Origin: Streptomyces fungicidicus
GTDB taxonomy: Bacteria > Actinomycetota > Actinomycetes > Streptomycetales > Streptomycetaceae
Assembly: GCF_003665435.1 (NCBI RefSeq)
Contig: NZ_CP023407.1
Span: 1,736,001-1,800,000 of the forward strand
Reading direction: 5' to 3'
DNA: 64,000 nt
A program made the position numbers and the translations under genes. Every line of letters begins with the position of its first letter. Within the stretch, counting starts at the first letter, position 1. Shown here piece by piece: positions 15,721-23,197 of the stretch. A model generated the notes under the pieces. It was not told the DNA's origin and did not search any database. It saw only the letters and a program-made list of their open reading frames with translations.

Positions 15721-17502
15721 GTGCACCGTATCGAGGACTACGCGCTCATCGGCGACGAACAGACCGCTGCCCTGGTGGGCGTGGACGGCTCCGTGGACTG
15801 GCTCTGTCTGCCCCGCTTCGACTCGGCGGCCTGCTTCGCCCGGCTGCTCGGGAACGAGGACAACGGGCACTGGCGCATCGCCCCGGCCGGCGCGGACCGG
15901 TGCACCAGGCGGTCCTACCGCAAGGACACGCTGGTCCTGGACACCGAGTGGGAGACCCCCGACGGGGCGGTGCGGGTCACCGACCTGATGCCGCAGCGCC
16001 ACCGGGCACCCGACCTGGTGCGGATCGTGGAGGGCGTACGCGGTGAGGTGACCGTGCGCAGCACGCTGCGGCTGCGCTTCGACTACGGCTCGGTCGTGCC
16101 GTGGGTGCGCAGGGCGGACGGCCACCGGGTGGCGGTGGCCGGGCCGGACTCGGCGTGGCTGCGCAGCGTGCCGGAGGTGGACACCCGGGGCGAGGACCAC
16201 AGCACCGTCTCGGAGTTCACGGTGCGGGAGGGCGAGCGGGTGGCGTTCGTGCTCACCTGGCACCCCTCCCACGAGCCGCGGCCCCCGCTGGTCGACCCGT
16301 ACTCCTCGCTGCGGCACAGCGTCACGGACTGGCGCGCCTGGGCGGCCCGCTGCCGCTACGACGGGCCGTACCGGGACGAGGTCGTCCGGTCGCTGATCAC
16401 CCTCAAGGCGCTCACCTACCGTCCCACCGGCGGCATCGTCGCCGCGGCCACCACCTCGCTGCCGGAGGAGCCGGGCGGGGTGCGCAACTGGGACTACCGC
16501 TTCTGCTGGCTGCGCGACTCCACACTGACCCTGAACGCGCTGCTGGCCGCCGGCTACCAGGACGAGGCGGAGGCCTGGCGCAACTGGCTGTTGCGCGCGG
16601 TCGCGGGCGACCCGGGGGACCTGCAGATCATGTACGGGCTCGCGGGCGAGCGGCGGCTGCCGGAGTTCGAACTGCCGTGGCTGTCCGGCTTCGACGGCGC
16701 CGTGCCCGTGCGGATCGGCAACGACGCGGTGAACCAGCTCCAGCTGGACGTGTACGGCGAGGTCGTGGACTCCCTGGCGCTGGCCCGGCGTTCGGGGCTG
16801 TCCGCGCATCCGGACGTGTGGGCCCTGCAGTCGGTGCTGCTGACGTTCCTTCGCTCGGCCTGGCGGCAGCCGGACGAGGGGCTGTGGGAGGTGCGCGGCG
16901 GCCGGCGCCACTTCGTGCACTCCAAGGTGATGGTGTGGGTGGCCGCCGACCGCGCGGTGCGCGCCATGGAGGAGGACCCGGACCTCGAAGGGGACCTGGA
17001 GGGCTGGCGGGAGCTGCGCGAGGAGGTCCACCGGGAGGTGTGCGAGAAGGGGTACGACCCCGAGCGGAACACCTTCACCCAGTCCTACGGCTCACGCGAA
17101 CTGGACGCCGCGCTGCTGCTGATCCCCCGGGTGGGGTTCCTGCCGCCGGACGACCCGCGGGTGCTCGGCACCATCGAGGCGGTCCGCGCGGAGCTGGGGC
17201 AGGACGGCTTCGTGCGCCGTTACACCCCGGACGCCGCCACCCTCGACGGGCTGCCCGGCGCGGAGGGCACGTTCCTGGTGTGCTCGTTCTGGCTGGCGGA
17301 CGCCCTGCACATGACGGGGAGGACCAAGGAGGCACGGGAGCTGTTCGAACGGCTGCTGGGCCTCACCAACGACGTGGGGCTGCTGGCGGAGGAGTACGAC
17401 CCGGCGGCCGGGCGGCTGCTGGGCAACTTCCCGCAGGCGTTCAGCCACATCGGCCTGGTGAACACCGCTCTCGCCCTGTTCGGGGACGAGGAGGCAGGAT
17501 AG
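15721..17502 (+). CDS. Glycoside hydrolase family 15 (glucoamylase/trehalase-like)
   Basis: A 593-residue cytosolic protein without a signal peptide. The N-terminal beta domain starts RIEDYALIGDEQTAALVG, and the (alpha/alpha)6 domain has NWDYRFCWLRDS. The expected catalytic acids fall at E390 (GLWEVRGG) and E557/E558 (LAEEYDP). This is the architecture of bacterial GH15 glucan hydrolases and of mycobacterial-type trehalases; which sugar it cleaves cannot be told. GTG at 15721 with GGGAA 10 bases upstream is chosen, since family members begin here; TTG at 15688 is also in frame. It follows the sigma/membrane-protein pair directly. Confidence 0.88.
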   Translation: MHRIEDYALIGDEQTAALVGVDGSVDWLCLPRFDSAACFARLLGNEDNGHWRIAPAGADRCTRRSYRKDTLVLDTEWETPDGAVRVTDLMPQRHRAPDLVRIVEGVRGEVTVRSTLRLRFDYGSVVPWVRRADGHRVAVAGPDSAWLRSVPEVDTRGEDHSTVSEFTVREGERVAFVLTWHPSHEPRPPLVDPYSSLRHSVTDWRAWAARCRYDGPYRDEVVRSLITLKALTYRPTGGIVAAATTSLPEEPGGVRNWDYRFCWLRDSTLTLNALLAAGYQDEAEAWRNWLLRAVAGDPGDLQIMYGLAGERRLPEFELPWLSGFDGAVPVRIGNDAVNQLQLDVYGEVVDSLALARRSGLSAHPDVWALQSVLLTFLRSAWRQPDEGLWEVRGGRRHFVHSKVMVWVAADRAVRAMEEDPDLEGDLEGWRELREEVHREVCEKGYDPERNTFTQSYGSRELDAALLLIPRVGFLPPDDPRVLGTIEAVRAELGQDGFVRRYTPDAATLDGLPGAEGTFLVCSFWLADALHMTGRTKEARELFERLLGLTNDVGLLAEEYDPAAGRLLGNFPQAFSHIGLVNTALALFGDEEAG

Positions 17503-17506
17503 GGCC

Positions 17507-18262
17507 ATGGATCTTGGACTGAAGGACCGGGTGTACGTCGTGACCGGGGCGACCCGCGGGCTGGGCAACGCCTCGGCGCGGGAGCTCGTCGCGGACGGGG
17601 CGAAGGTGGTCGTCACGGGGCGGGAGGAGGAGTCCGTCGCGGAGGCGGCGGCCGCGCTGGGGCCGGACGCGGTCGGGGTGGCCGTCGACAACGCCGATCC
17701 CGGTGCGGCGGCGCGGCTGATCGCCACCGCGCGGGAGCGGTTCGGGCGCTTCGACGGCATTCTCGTCAGCGTGGGCGGGCCGCCGCCGGGGTTCGTCGCC
17801 GACACCACCGACGAGCAGTGGCAGGCCGCGTTCGAGTCGGTGTTCCTGGGTGCGGTGCGGATGGCGCGGGCGGCCGCGGCGGAGCTGGGCGAGGGGGGTG
17901 TCATCGGGTTCGTGCTGTCGGGGTCGGTGCACGAGCCGATTCCGGGGCTGACGATCTCGAACGGGCTGCGGCCGGGGCTGGCCGGGTTCGCCAAGTCGCT
18001 GGCGGACGAGCTGGGGCCGCGGGGCATCCGGGTGGTGGGGGTGCTGCCGGGGCGTATCGACACGGACCGGGTGCGGGAGCTGGACGCGTTGTCCGCCGAT
18101 CCGGAGGCCACTCGGCGGGCGGCGGAGTCGCGGATTCCGTTGCGGCGGTACGGGACTCCTGCGGAGTTCGGGCGGGCGGCGGCGTTCTTGATGTCGCCGG
18201 CGGCGTCCTATGTGACGGGTGTGATGGTGCCGGTGGACGGTGGGGTGCGGCACGGGTTCTGA
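17507..18262 (+). CDS. SDR-family protein lacking the usual Tyr-x3-Lys
   Basis: A 251-residue Rossmann-fold protein. The cofactor motif TGATRGLG (14-21) and the VSVGGPPPG strand are intact, and the C-terminus ends in a typical PVDGG. At the catalytic site, where most short-chain dehydrogenases have Y-x3-K, this protein reads ISNGLRPGLAGFAKSL, with Asn and Arg in place of Tyr and Lys. I recall a subgroup of bacterial SDRs with this replacement; its activity is uncertain. It starts 4 bases after the GH15 stop and is probably the last gene of the run. Confidence 0.85.
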   Translation: MDLGLKDRVYVVTGATRGLGNASARELVADGAKVVVTGREEESVAEAAAALGPDAVGVAVDNADPGAAARLIATARERFGRFDGILVSVGGPPPGFVADTTDEQWQAAFESVFLGAVRMARAAAAELGEGGVIGFVLSGSVHEPIPGLTISNGLRPGLAGFAKSLADELGPRGIRVVGVLPGRIDTDRVRELDALSADPEATRRAAESRIPLRRYGTPAEFGRAAAFLMSPAASYVTGVMVPVDGGVRHGF

Positions 18263-18334
18263 TGCCGGTGCGGGGCCCTGCGGGGGCGGGTGCCGGTGCC
18301 GGTGCTGGTGCTGGGCGGGGGGTGTTGCGCGGCC

Positions 18335-18395
18335 CGGCGCTTGCGGGGTGCCGTCGCGCCCACCCGTGCCGCCCCAGCGGCACGACTGCCCGCGG
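18335..18395. repeat. Interspersed palindromic repeat, copy 2
   Basis: A 61-base copy of the element at 9559 and 21637, with the same CGTGCCGC-CCCA-GCGGCACG hairpin core. It sits between the convergent SDR and AmaP-like genes, where it could act as a terminator. Four GGTGCC/GGTGCT hexamers (18289-18312) precede it. Confidence 0.85.
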
Positions 18396-18457
18396 AGTGC
18401 GGGGGCGGAGGCGTGGAGTGCGGGGGCGCGGAGTGCGTGGTGCGGGGGTGAGGTGGG

Positions 18458-19036
18458 TCAGGTGACTCGTTCTGGGGGGTGTTTTCGGGTGTGCAGGTGG
18501 AGGGTTGTGGGGAGGGCGGGGAGGGTCGCCGAGGTGCGGGCGTGGGTGAGGGGGCCCTCGGCGAAGGTGCGCAGGGCCGTCGCCGGGTCGATGTGAGGTT
18601 CCAGATGGAGGAGGATCCTCGCCTTCGGCGTGCCTCTGCGGCCGGTGAGCAGGACGCGGGCCCGGGCGACGCCGTCCAGGTGAGTCGCCTCGTCGGTGAG
18701 GGCCTGTTCCAGGGCCCGCCCGCGCAGTGACGCCTCCTCGTCGTCGCCGGTGTCCACCACCACCTCGGCCACTCGCCGCCGGCGGAGCACCGCGAGCAGC
18801 CACCACAGGCAGAGCAGCACCAGCACGGCGAGGAAGGCGATCACGGCCGGCCACCACCACCCCTGGTCCCGCCACCGGGTCCGCTCGGAGTCGCTCAGCA
18901 GCACGTCGTGCCGCCCGTCGTGCAGCCACCACGAGGGCGCCGGCGCGCCAAGACCGATCGCCAGCACCGACCCGCCGAGGGCGACGAGCACCAGCCCCAC
19001 GATCCCGGTCAGCACCCGGTTGATGATGCCGAGCAC
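18458..19036 (-). CDS. Alkaline-shock-type membrane anchor protein (AmaP-like)
   Basis: A 192-residue protein with two membrane helices (about 5-28 and 62-84) flanking a short exported loop, then a cytosolic domain (VAEVVVDTGDDEEASLRGRALEQAL...). This is the layout of AmaP, the membrane anchor of Asp23 in firmicutes. It lies at the 3' end of a minus-strand Asp23 cluster, 2 bases after the DUF6286-like gene. The GTG start at 19036 gives MLGIINRVLTG. The AmaP label is by topology, neighbourhood and partial sequence resemblance. Confidence 0.75.
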   Translation of the reverse strand: MLGIINRVLTGIVGLVLVALGGSVLAIGLGAPAPSWWLHDGRHDVLLSDSERTRWRDQGWWWPAVIAFLAVLVLLCLWWLLAVLRRRRVAEVVVDTGDDEEASLRGRALEQALTDEATHLDGVARARVLLTGRRGTPKARILLHLEPHIDPATALRTFAEGPLTHARTSATLPALPTTLHLHTRKHPPERVT

Positions 19037-19038
19037 CC

Positions 19039-19665
19039 CTACCGCCCCTTCCGGCCGGGCCGCCGTACCCGCAGCGACAGCTCGGGCGGCCGGGCCAGGC
19101 CCAGCCCCCTCACGGCCTCGTTGAGCACCGCGGCCAAGTCGGCCCGTACGTCGTCCAGTTCACGGAAGTGCGACACCGCGCGGACGTCCGCACGGGCGCG
19201 TTTCACCCTGACCCGCACCGCCCGCACGCCGGCCACCTCCATGGCCCGGTCCCGCAGCACCGACTCGGCGGCGTCCCGGTGCAGTCCCGCGCGGACGTCG
19301 GGGTCGGCGCGGCTCATGGGGAACACGGAGCGCAGACCGGGCGTGAGCGCGAGCGCCAGCAGCCAGAGTCCGAGCGCGGCCGCGACGCCGGCCCCGGTCA
19401 GCACCCAGGGGTCGTCCAGGGGCCGTTCGGCGAGTTGCCGGGCGAGATCCCGGCGCCAGCTCAGCGCGGTACGGCCGGCCCGCACCGCCACGACGTCGTA
19501 CAGGAACGCGGCCGCGATCACCAGGATCACCAGCGCGACCAGGCCCGCGGGGACCCGGCGCGCCGACCAGAAGCGCCGCCGGCGGCCGGCCTCGCCGGGC
19601 ACGGCGGTCGCGCCGTCCCCGGCCGGCGGCCTGCCCTCCAGGAGCGTGCCCTCGAGGTCGCTCAT
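19039..19665 (-). CDS. DUF6286-like membrane protein of the Asp23 cluster
   Basis: A 208-residue protein with two helices (about 38-60 and 88-110) and a C-terminal cytosolic domain rich in Arg/Val (VAGVRAVRVRVKRARADVRAVSHF). That domain resembles the Asp23/AmaP fold, and I recall it being catalogued as DUF6286. Start ATG at 19665, preceded by GGGGGAGG, overlaps the stop of the upstream Asp23 gene (ATGA). It probably forms an envelope-stress complex with its neighbours; the role is inferred. Confidence 0.72.
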   Translation of the reverse strand: MSDLEGTLLEGRPPAGDGATAVPGEAGRRRRFWSARRVPAGLVALVILVIAAAFLYDVVAVRAGRTALSWRRDLARQLAERPLDDPWVLTGAGVAAALGLWLLALALTPGLRSVFPMSRADPDVRAGLHRDAAESVLRDRAMEVAGVRAVRVRVKRARADVRAVSHFRELDDVRADLAAVLNEAVRGLGLARPPELSLRVRRPGRKGR

Positions 19666-20042
19666 CGCGTCCTCCCCCGGGACTCCACCGGCCCGGCCGC
19701 CACGTGCAGCCGTTCGACCAGCACGACGACCTCCGGCACGTGCATGTCCGCCAGCGCGCGCACCCGTTCCACCACCCGGCGCCGCACCTGTGCGCACCGG
19801 CCGCCGATGTCGCCCGGATAACCGAGTTCGACGTGCACCCGGACGCGGGCGGCGTCGTGCCGTACGACGACGGTGGCGTGCGGTGGCGCCGCGTCCGGCG
19901 GCAGGGGGCCGACCGCCTCGCGTGCTGCCTGCGAGGCGATCTTCGCGACCACCCGGTCGGCGATCCTGGTCGCCCCGCGCTCGCCCGGCGCCACGGCGGC
20001 CGGACCCCGGCCTGGCTCGGTGACCGTGGTCAACGCCGTCAC
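19662..20042 (-). CDS. Asp23/Gls24 family protein (first)
   Basis: A 126-residue protein with the alternating pattern of the Asp23/Gls24 envelope-stress family: TRIADRVVAKIASQAAREAVG, a strand ATVVVRHDAARVRVHVELGYP, then a helix QVRRRVVERVRALADMHVPEVVVLVERL. Family members are abundant cytosolic or membrane-tethered proteins linked to cell-envelope stress. GTG at 20042 overlaps the stop of the preceding small membrane gene (GTGA), and its stop overlaps the next start, so translation through the cluster is coupled. Confidence 0.85.
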   Translation of the reverse strand: MTALTTVTEPGRGPAAVAPGERGATRIADRVVAKIASQAAREAVGPLPPDAAPPHATVVVRHDAARVRVHVELGYPGDIGGRCAQVRRRVVERVRALADMHVPEVVVLVERLHVAAGPVESRGRTR

Positions 20043-20224
20043 CGCCGCCGTTCGTCACGGGAGCGGAAGAAGTCGCCGAACTCCAGGTCCCCCTCGAGGA
20101 ACCGGCCGACGACGAATCCGACCGCACCCAGGGCCGCCACCAGCAGAAATGCCCCGAATCCGCCGAAGTACCCGGCGAAGGCCAGGGCCATGCCGGCGAT
20201 CATGCCGACCACGGCCATGTTCAT
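20039..20224 (-). CDS. Small membrane protein in the Asp23 cluster
   Basis: A 61-residue protein, almost entirely hydrophobic for residues 4-43 (two short helices, Gly-rich), then a charged tail LEGDLEFGDFFRSRDERRR. Small two-helix membrane proteins of this sort (DUF2273-like) are usually found inside Asp23 operons. GGAG precedes the ATG. Its stop overlaps the next Asp23 start. No biochemical role is assigned. Confidence 0.8.
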   Translation of the reverse strand: MNMAVVGMIAGMALAFAGYFGGFGAFLLVAALGAVGFVVGRFLEGDLEFGDFFRSRDERRR

Positions 20225-20251
20225 GGTGCGCTCCGTTCGCTCGCCGGTTCC

Positions 20252-20746
20252 TCACTGAAGCCGGGTCTCCGGCTCCTCTTCCTCCTCGTCGGGCAGCTTC
20301 ACGTCGCTGACCGCGATGTTGACCTCGACGACCTCCAGGCCGGTCATCCGCTCGACCGCCGCGACGACGTTCTCCCGCACGTCCCTGGCGACGTCTCCGA
20401 TGGACACGCCGTAGTCGACGACGATCTCCAGGTCGAGCGCGGTCTGCAACTCGCCGACCTCGGCCTTCACACCGCGCGTCACCGCCTTGGAGCCACCGGG
20501 CACCCGGTCGCGGACGGCTCCGAAGGTCCGCGACAGCCCGCTGCCCATGGCATGCACGCCGAACACGTCCCGCGCGGCCATCCCCGCGATCTTCTCCACC
20601 ACGCCGTCGGCGATGGTGGTACGGCCACGGGCCCCGGGGGCGCCCGTGCCGCGCCGGGCCTGCCGGCCCTTCTGCGAGGTGCTCTCCGAGAGGGTCTTCT
20701 CCGTGTCGGTGGCCCGCGGCGGGCCACCCTCGGTCATGTCGGTCAT
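20252..20746 (-). CDS. Asp23/Gls24 family protein (second)
   Basis: A 164-residue protein with a disordered, charged N-terminus. The Asp23 core begins RTTIADGVVEKIAGMAARDVFGVHAM, continues through ELQTALDLEIVVDYGVSI and VRENVVAAVERMTGLEVVEVNI, and ends in an acidic EEEEE tail. It is the best match to Asp23/Gls24 in the cluster and is the first gene on the minus strand, so it probably carries the operon promoter. ATG at 20746 with AAGGG upstream is chosen; the open frame upstream is not conserved-looking. Confidence 0.88.
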   Translation of the reverse strand: MTDMTEGGPPRATDTEKTLSESTSQKGRQARRGTGAPGARGRTTIADGVVEKIAGMAARDVFGVHAMGSGLSRTFGAVRDRVPGGSKAVTRGVKAEVGELQTALDLEIVVDYGVSIGDVARDVRENVVAAVERMTGLEVVEVNIAVSDVKLPDEEEEEPETRLQ

Positions 20747-20832
20747 CGCCGTACATCCCTTCGGTCGTCCCCCAAGGACCACGTTATGCGCGGTTGCCCG
20801 GCTTCGCGCCTGAGATGCGTCAGGCTGGAGGA

Positions 20833-21594
20833 ATGACGGCGGACCGGTTGACACGGGCGGTGCGGCAACAGGTGGGGCTGGGCAGGTTCCTGGCCCTCGG
20901 CGGACCACGCGACGGCGGGTGGATCGCGGAACGGGCGGCGGAGGTGGTGCTGCGGCGCGCGGTGACGCGGGACGCGCCGGGCGTACGCCTGGACGGGGTG
21001 CGGATCGGGCTCGCCGGGCCGGAGGCGGTGGGCCGGGCGGGTGAACCGGCCGTGTCGGTCTTGCCGGCCGTGCCGGCTCCGCCGGGTGCTCTGCCTCCGG
21101 AGCCGCTGCGGGTGACGGCGGAGTTCTCGGCCACGGCGGCCCGGCCGCTGCCGGAGACCGCGGAGCGTGTGCGCGCGGTGCTGGCGGAGGGGGCGGTGGA
21201 GCGGATCGGGCTGGACGTGGTGGAGGTGGATCTGCGGGTGGCGGAGCTGCTGGAGGTGGAGCCCGTGCCGTCCGCGGAGGGGGGTGGGGAGGCGGGTTCC
21301 GGGCCGCCGGAGTCCGGTGAGGGCGGTGTCGGCGGCGACGCGGAGGTGGAGCGGGTGGGGGTGGCGGCGCTTGCCGTGCCGGGGGTGAGTCGGCTCACGG
21401 GGGTGCTGGGGAGGTCGGTGCAGGTGAGCGAGCGGGCGTCCGTGGGGGCTCTGCCTCGGCGGCATGTGCGGGTGGATCTCGCGGTTGCGGGGGGTGTGCG
21501 TCCGCTGGATGTGGTGCGGGGGGTTCGGGTGGCGGTGGGGGCGGTGCTGCCGGACGGGCCGACGGTGGCGGTGCTGGTCACCGCGGTCGACTGA
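20833..21594 (+). CDS. Asp23-cluster protein of 253 residues, function unknown
   Basis: This protein is divergent from the Asp23 operon. It starts RAVRQQVGLGRFLALGGPRDGGWIAERAAEVVLRR and contains two segments that resemble the helix-strand pattern of the Asp23 core (about 25-140 and 170-253), joined by a Gly/Glu-rich linker (about 142-175). I recall similar Streptomyces proteins labelled 'nucleopolyhedrovirus P10 family', a name that says little. GGAGGA lies directly before the ATG. It probably works with the Asp23 proteins, but this is inferred from context. Confidence 0.72.
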   Translation: MTADRLTRAVRQQVGLGRFLALGGPRDGGWIAERAAEVVLRRAVTRDAPGVRLDGVRIGLAGPEAVGRAGEPAVSVLPAVPAPPGALPPEPLRVTAEFSATAARPLPETAERVRAVLAEGAVERIGLDVVEVDLRVAELLEVEPVPSAEGGGEAGSGPPESGEGGVGGDAEVERVGVAALAVPGVSRLTGVLGRSVQVSERASVGALPRRHVRVDLAVAGGVRPLDVVRGVRVAVGAVLPDGPTVAVLVTAVD

Positions 21595-21636
21595 GCGGTG
21601 CCGGGGTGTGCTGGGGCGGGGGTGGGGTGCGCGGCC

Positions 21637-21702
21637 CGGCGCTTACGGGGTGCCGCTGCGCCCACCCGTGCCGCCCCAGCGGCACGACTGCCCGCAGCTG
21701 CG
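21637..21702. repeat. Interspersed palindromic repeat, copy 3
   Basis: A 66-base copy of the repeat at 9559, with only a few differences, between two convergent genes. The hairpin core is identical in all three copies. Confidence 0.85.
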
Positions 21703-21723
21703 GAGGCTGGCGGGCGGGCGGGG

Positions 21724-22527
21724 TCAGTCGTCGAGGGTGGCGAGGTCTCGGAGGCGGCGGGTCTGGGCGGCGCGTTCCGCGGTGCGCTGTTCGTCGTAGG
21801 TGCGGTGCTGGGCGCCGCGGAGCAGGGACTTGGTCTCGATGACGGCGTCACGCGGGGCGGCCAGCAGCGCCGCGGCGAGGTCCTGGACCGCCGCGTCCAG
21901 CTCGGCCGCGGGCACGGCGAGGTTGGCCAGGCCGGTGCTGACGGACTCCTCTGCCGTGACGAAGCGGCCCGTCGCGCAGATCTCCAGCGCGCGGGCGTAG
22001 CCGACCAGCCCCACCAGGGGGTGCGTACCGGTCAGGTCGGGGACGAGACCGAGGCTGGTCTCGCGCATGGCAAACTGCACGTCGTCCGCGACGACGCGCA
22101 GGTCACAGGCGAGGGCCAGCTGGAAGCCCGCCCCGATGGCGTGTCCCTGGACGGCCGCGATGGACACCACGTCGTTGCGCCGCCACCAGGTGAACGCCTC
22201 CTGGTACTCGGCGATGGTCGCGTCCAGCGTGGCGTCGTCGCGGTGCGCGAGGTCGATGAACGACGGCTCGCCCTCGATTCCCTCGGGAGTGAACATCTGC
22301 CGGTCGAGACCGGCGGAGAAGGACTTGCCCTCCCCGCGCAGCACCACGACCCGGACGGAGCCGGGCAGCAGCCGGCCCGCCTCGGTCAGCGCCCGCCACA
22401 GAGCGGGGCTCTGCGCGTTGCGCTTGGCCGGGTTGGTCAGCGTCACCGTGGCGATCGCGTCGTCGACGGTGAGCCGTACGCCGTCCTTGTCGAGTACCGG
22501 ACCGAGGTCCTGGGCGGACGAAGCCAT
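21724..22527 (-). CDS. Enoyl-CoA hydratase/isomerase (crotonase) family protein
   Basis: A 267-residue crotonase-fold protein. It has the oxyanion-hole segments FSAGLD (near 70) and AVQGHAIGAGFQLALACDLRV, and the trimer helix ICATGRFVTAEESVSTGLAN. The residue at the first catalytic Glu position of classical hydratases (GGGxE) is Gln here (GAGFQ), while RE in FAMRETSLGLVPD keeps an acid near the second. It may therefore be an isomerase, a hydrolase or a hydratase with altered chemistry. ATG at 22527 is chosen by conserved length; a clear ribosome site is not visible. Confidence 0.85.
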   Translation of the reverse strand: MASSAQDLGPVLDKDGVRLTVDDAIATVTLTNPAKRNAQSPALWRALTEAGRLLPGSVRVVVLRGEGKSFSAGLDRQMFTPEGIEGEPSFIDLAHRDDATLDATIAEYQEAFTWWRRNDVVSIAAVQGHAIGAGFQLALACDLRVVADDVQFAMRETSLGLVPDLTGTHPLVGLVGYARALEICATGRFVTAEESVSTGLANLAVPAAELDAAVQDLAAALLAAPRDAVIETKSLLRGAQHRTYDEQRTAERAAQTRRLRDLATLDD

Positions 22528-22572
22528 GGGGCGCCTCCGATGGGTGCGGTCGTCTAAGTGACTGCACAGTAA

Positions 22573-22604
22573 CCACCCGGCCGGTCAGTCGTCCGACCGG
22601 GTGG
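22573..22604 (-). terminator. Terminator downstream of the Gbn-like gene
   Basis: An 8-bp stem (22573-22580 with 22597-22604) and an inner CGGTC/GACCG pairing lie between the Gbn-like stop and the hydratase start, both on the minus strand. Confidence 0.6.
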
Positions 22605-22632
22605 CCACCATCGGGATCGTGGCGCGCCCGGG

Positions 22633-22854
22633 TCAGGCCGAAGGGGCCTTTTTGCCCCGTGTCGCCCCGCCACGCCCTCGGAGCGTGACGCCCGACTCGC
22701 TGAGCATGCGGTGAACGAAGCCATACGAGCGGCCGGTCTCCTCGGCCAGCGCCCGGATGCTCGCACCGGCGTCGTACTTCTTCTTCAGGTCTGCCGCGAG
22801 CTTGTCGCGCGCGGCGCCGGTCACCCGGCTGCCCTTCTTCAGAGTCTCGGCCAC
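22633..22854 (-). CDS. gbn: Gbn-like small nucleoid-associated DNA-binding protein
   Basis: A 73-residue basic protein: a Lys-rich N-terminus (ETLKKGSRVTGAARDKLAADLKKKY), a helix-turn-helix DAGASIRALAEETGRSYGFVHRML, and an Arg/Gly tail GVTLRGRGGATRGKK. It matches, from memory, S. coelicolor SCO1839 (Gbn), a nucleoid-associated protein reported to bind GATC sites and affect development. GTG at 22854 has AGGAGG 5 bases upstream. An in-frame ATG at 22893 also has a good site (GGAGGGG) and would add 13 residues. GATC sites lie upstream, including four within 56 bases at 23124-23179. Confidence 0.82.
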   Translation of the reverse strand: MAETLKKGSRVTGAARDKLAADLKKKYDAGASIRALAEETGRSYGFVHRMLSESGVTLRGRGGATRGKKAPSA

Positions 22855-22977
22855 CCGTGCCTCCTCATGGGAAGTGCGCTCTGGTCTCCTCATGATCACC
22901 CCTCCCGGCCCTCATGGCCACCCATTCGGCAAGGTCGATGAGACAAGGTTGTGACGACGGGAGCGCGTCCCCACATA

Positions 22978-22994
22978 CGGAATGACAGATTCCG
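22978..22994. promoter_or_regulatory. Palindrome in the gbn upstream region
   Basis: CGGAAT-N5-ATTCCG, a perfect 6-bp inverted repeat about 125 bases upstream of the Gbn-like start. It has the form of a dimeric repressor site; no regulator is identified. Confidence 0.35.
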
Positions 22995-23056
22995 CGGGGT
23001 GCGAGCGGTACCTCCGAACGGGTTCCTCCGCGAAGTACCAGGTCAGAAAGGTGCGA

Positions 23057-23089
23057 CGGCCGAGCCCCGGTCCACCGGGGACTCGGCCG
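23057..23089 (-). terminator. Terminator downstream of the ABC-F gene
   Basis: A 14-bp stem (CGGCCGAGCCCCGG and its complement, one bulged A) between 23057 and 23089, about 110 bases past the ABC-F stop. Confidence 0.65.
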
Positions 23090-23123
23090 CGAAATCCGTG
23101 TAGGACACACCTCGGGATGAGGA

Positions 23124-23179
23124 GATCTCACACGAATGATGGATCACCGATGGGCCGAATGATCCATACGCCGTGGATC
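23124..23179. promoter_or_regulatory. Cluster of four GATC sites with an inverted repeat
   Basis: GATC occurs at 23124, 23142, 23161 and 23176, that is every 15-19 bases. Two of them form the perfect inverted repeat ATGGATCA-N13-TGATCCAT (23139-23146 and 23160-23167). The cluster lies in the 343-base gap between the Gbn-like and ABC-F genes, which holds no coding sequence I can support. Confidence 0.5.
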
Positions 23180-23197
23180 ACGCCTTCGGTCAACCGG

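Noticed and set aside
18289..18312. Four GGTGCC/GGTGCT hexamers
   Set aside because: Too short and imperfect to claim function; noted only as the flank of repeat copy 2.
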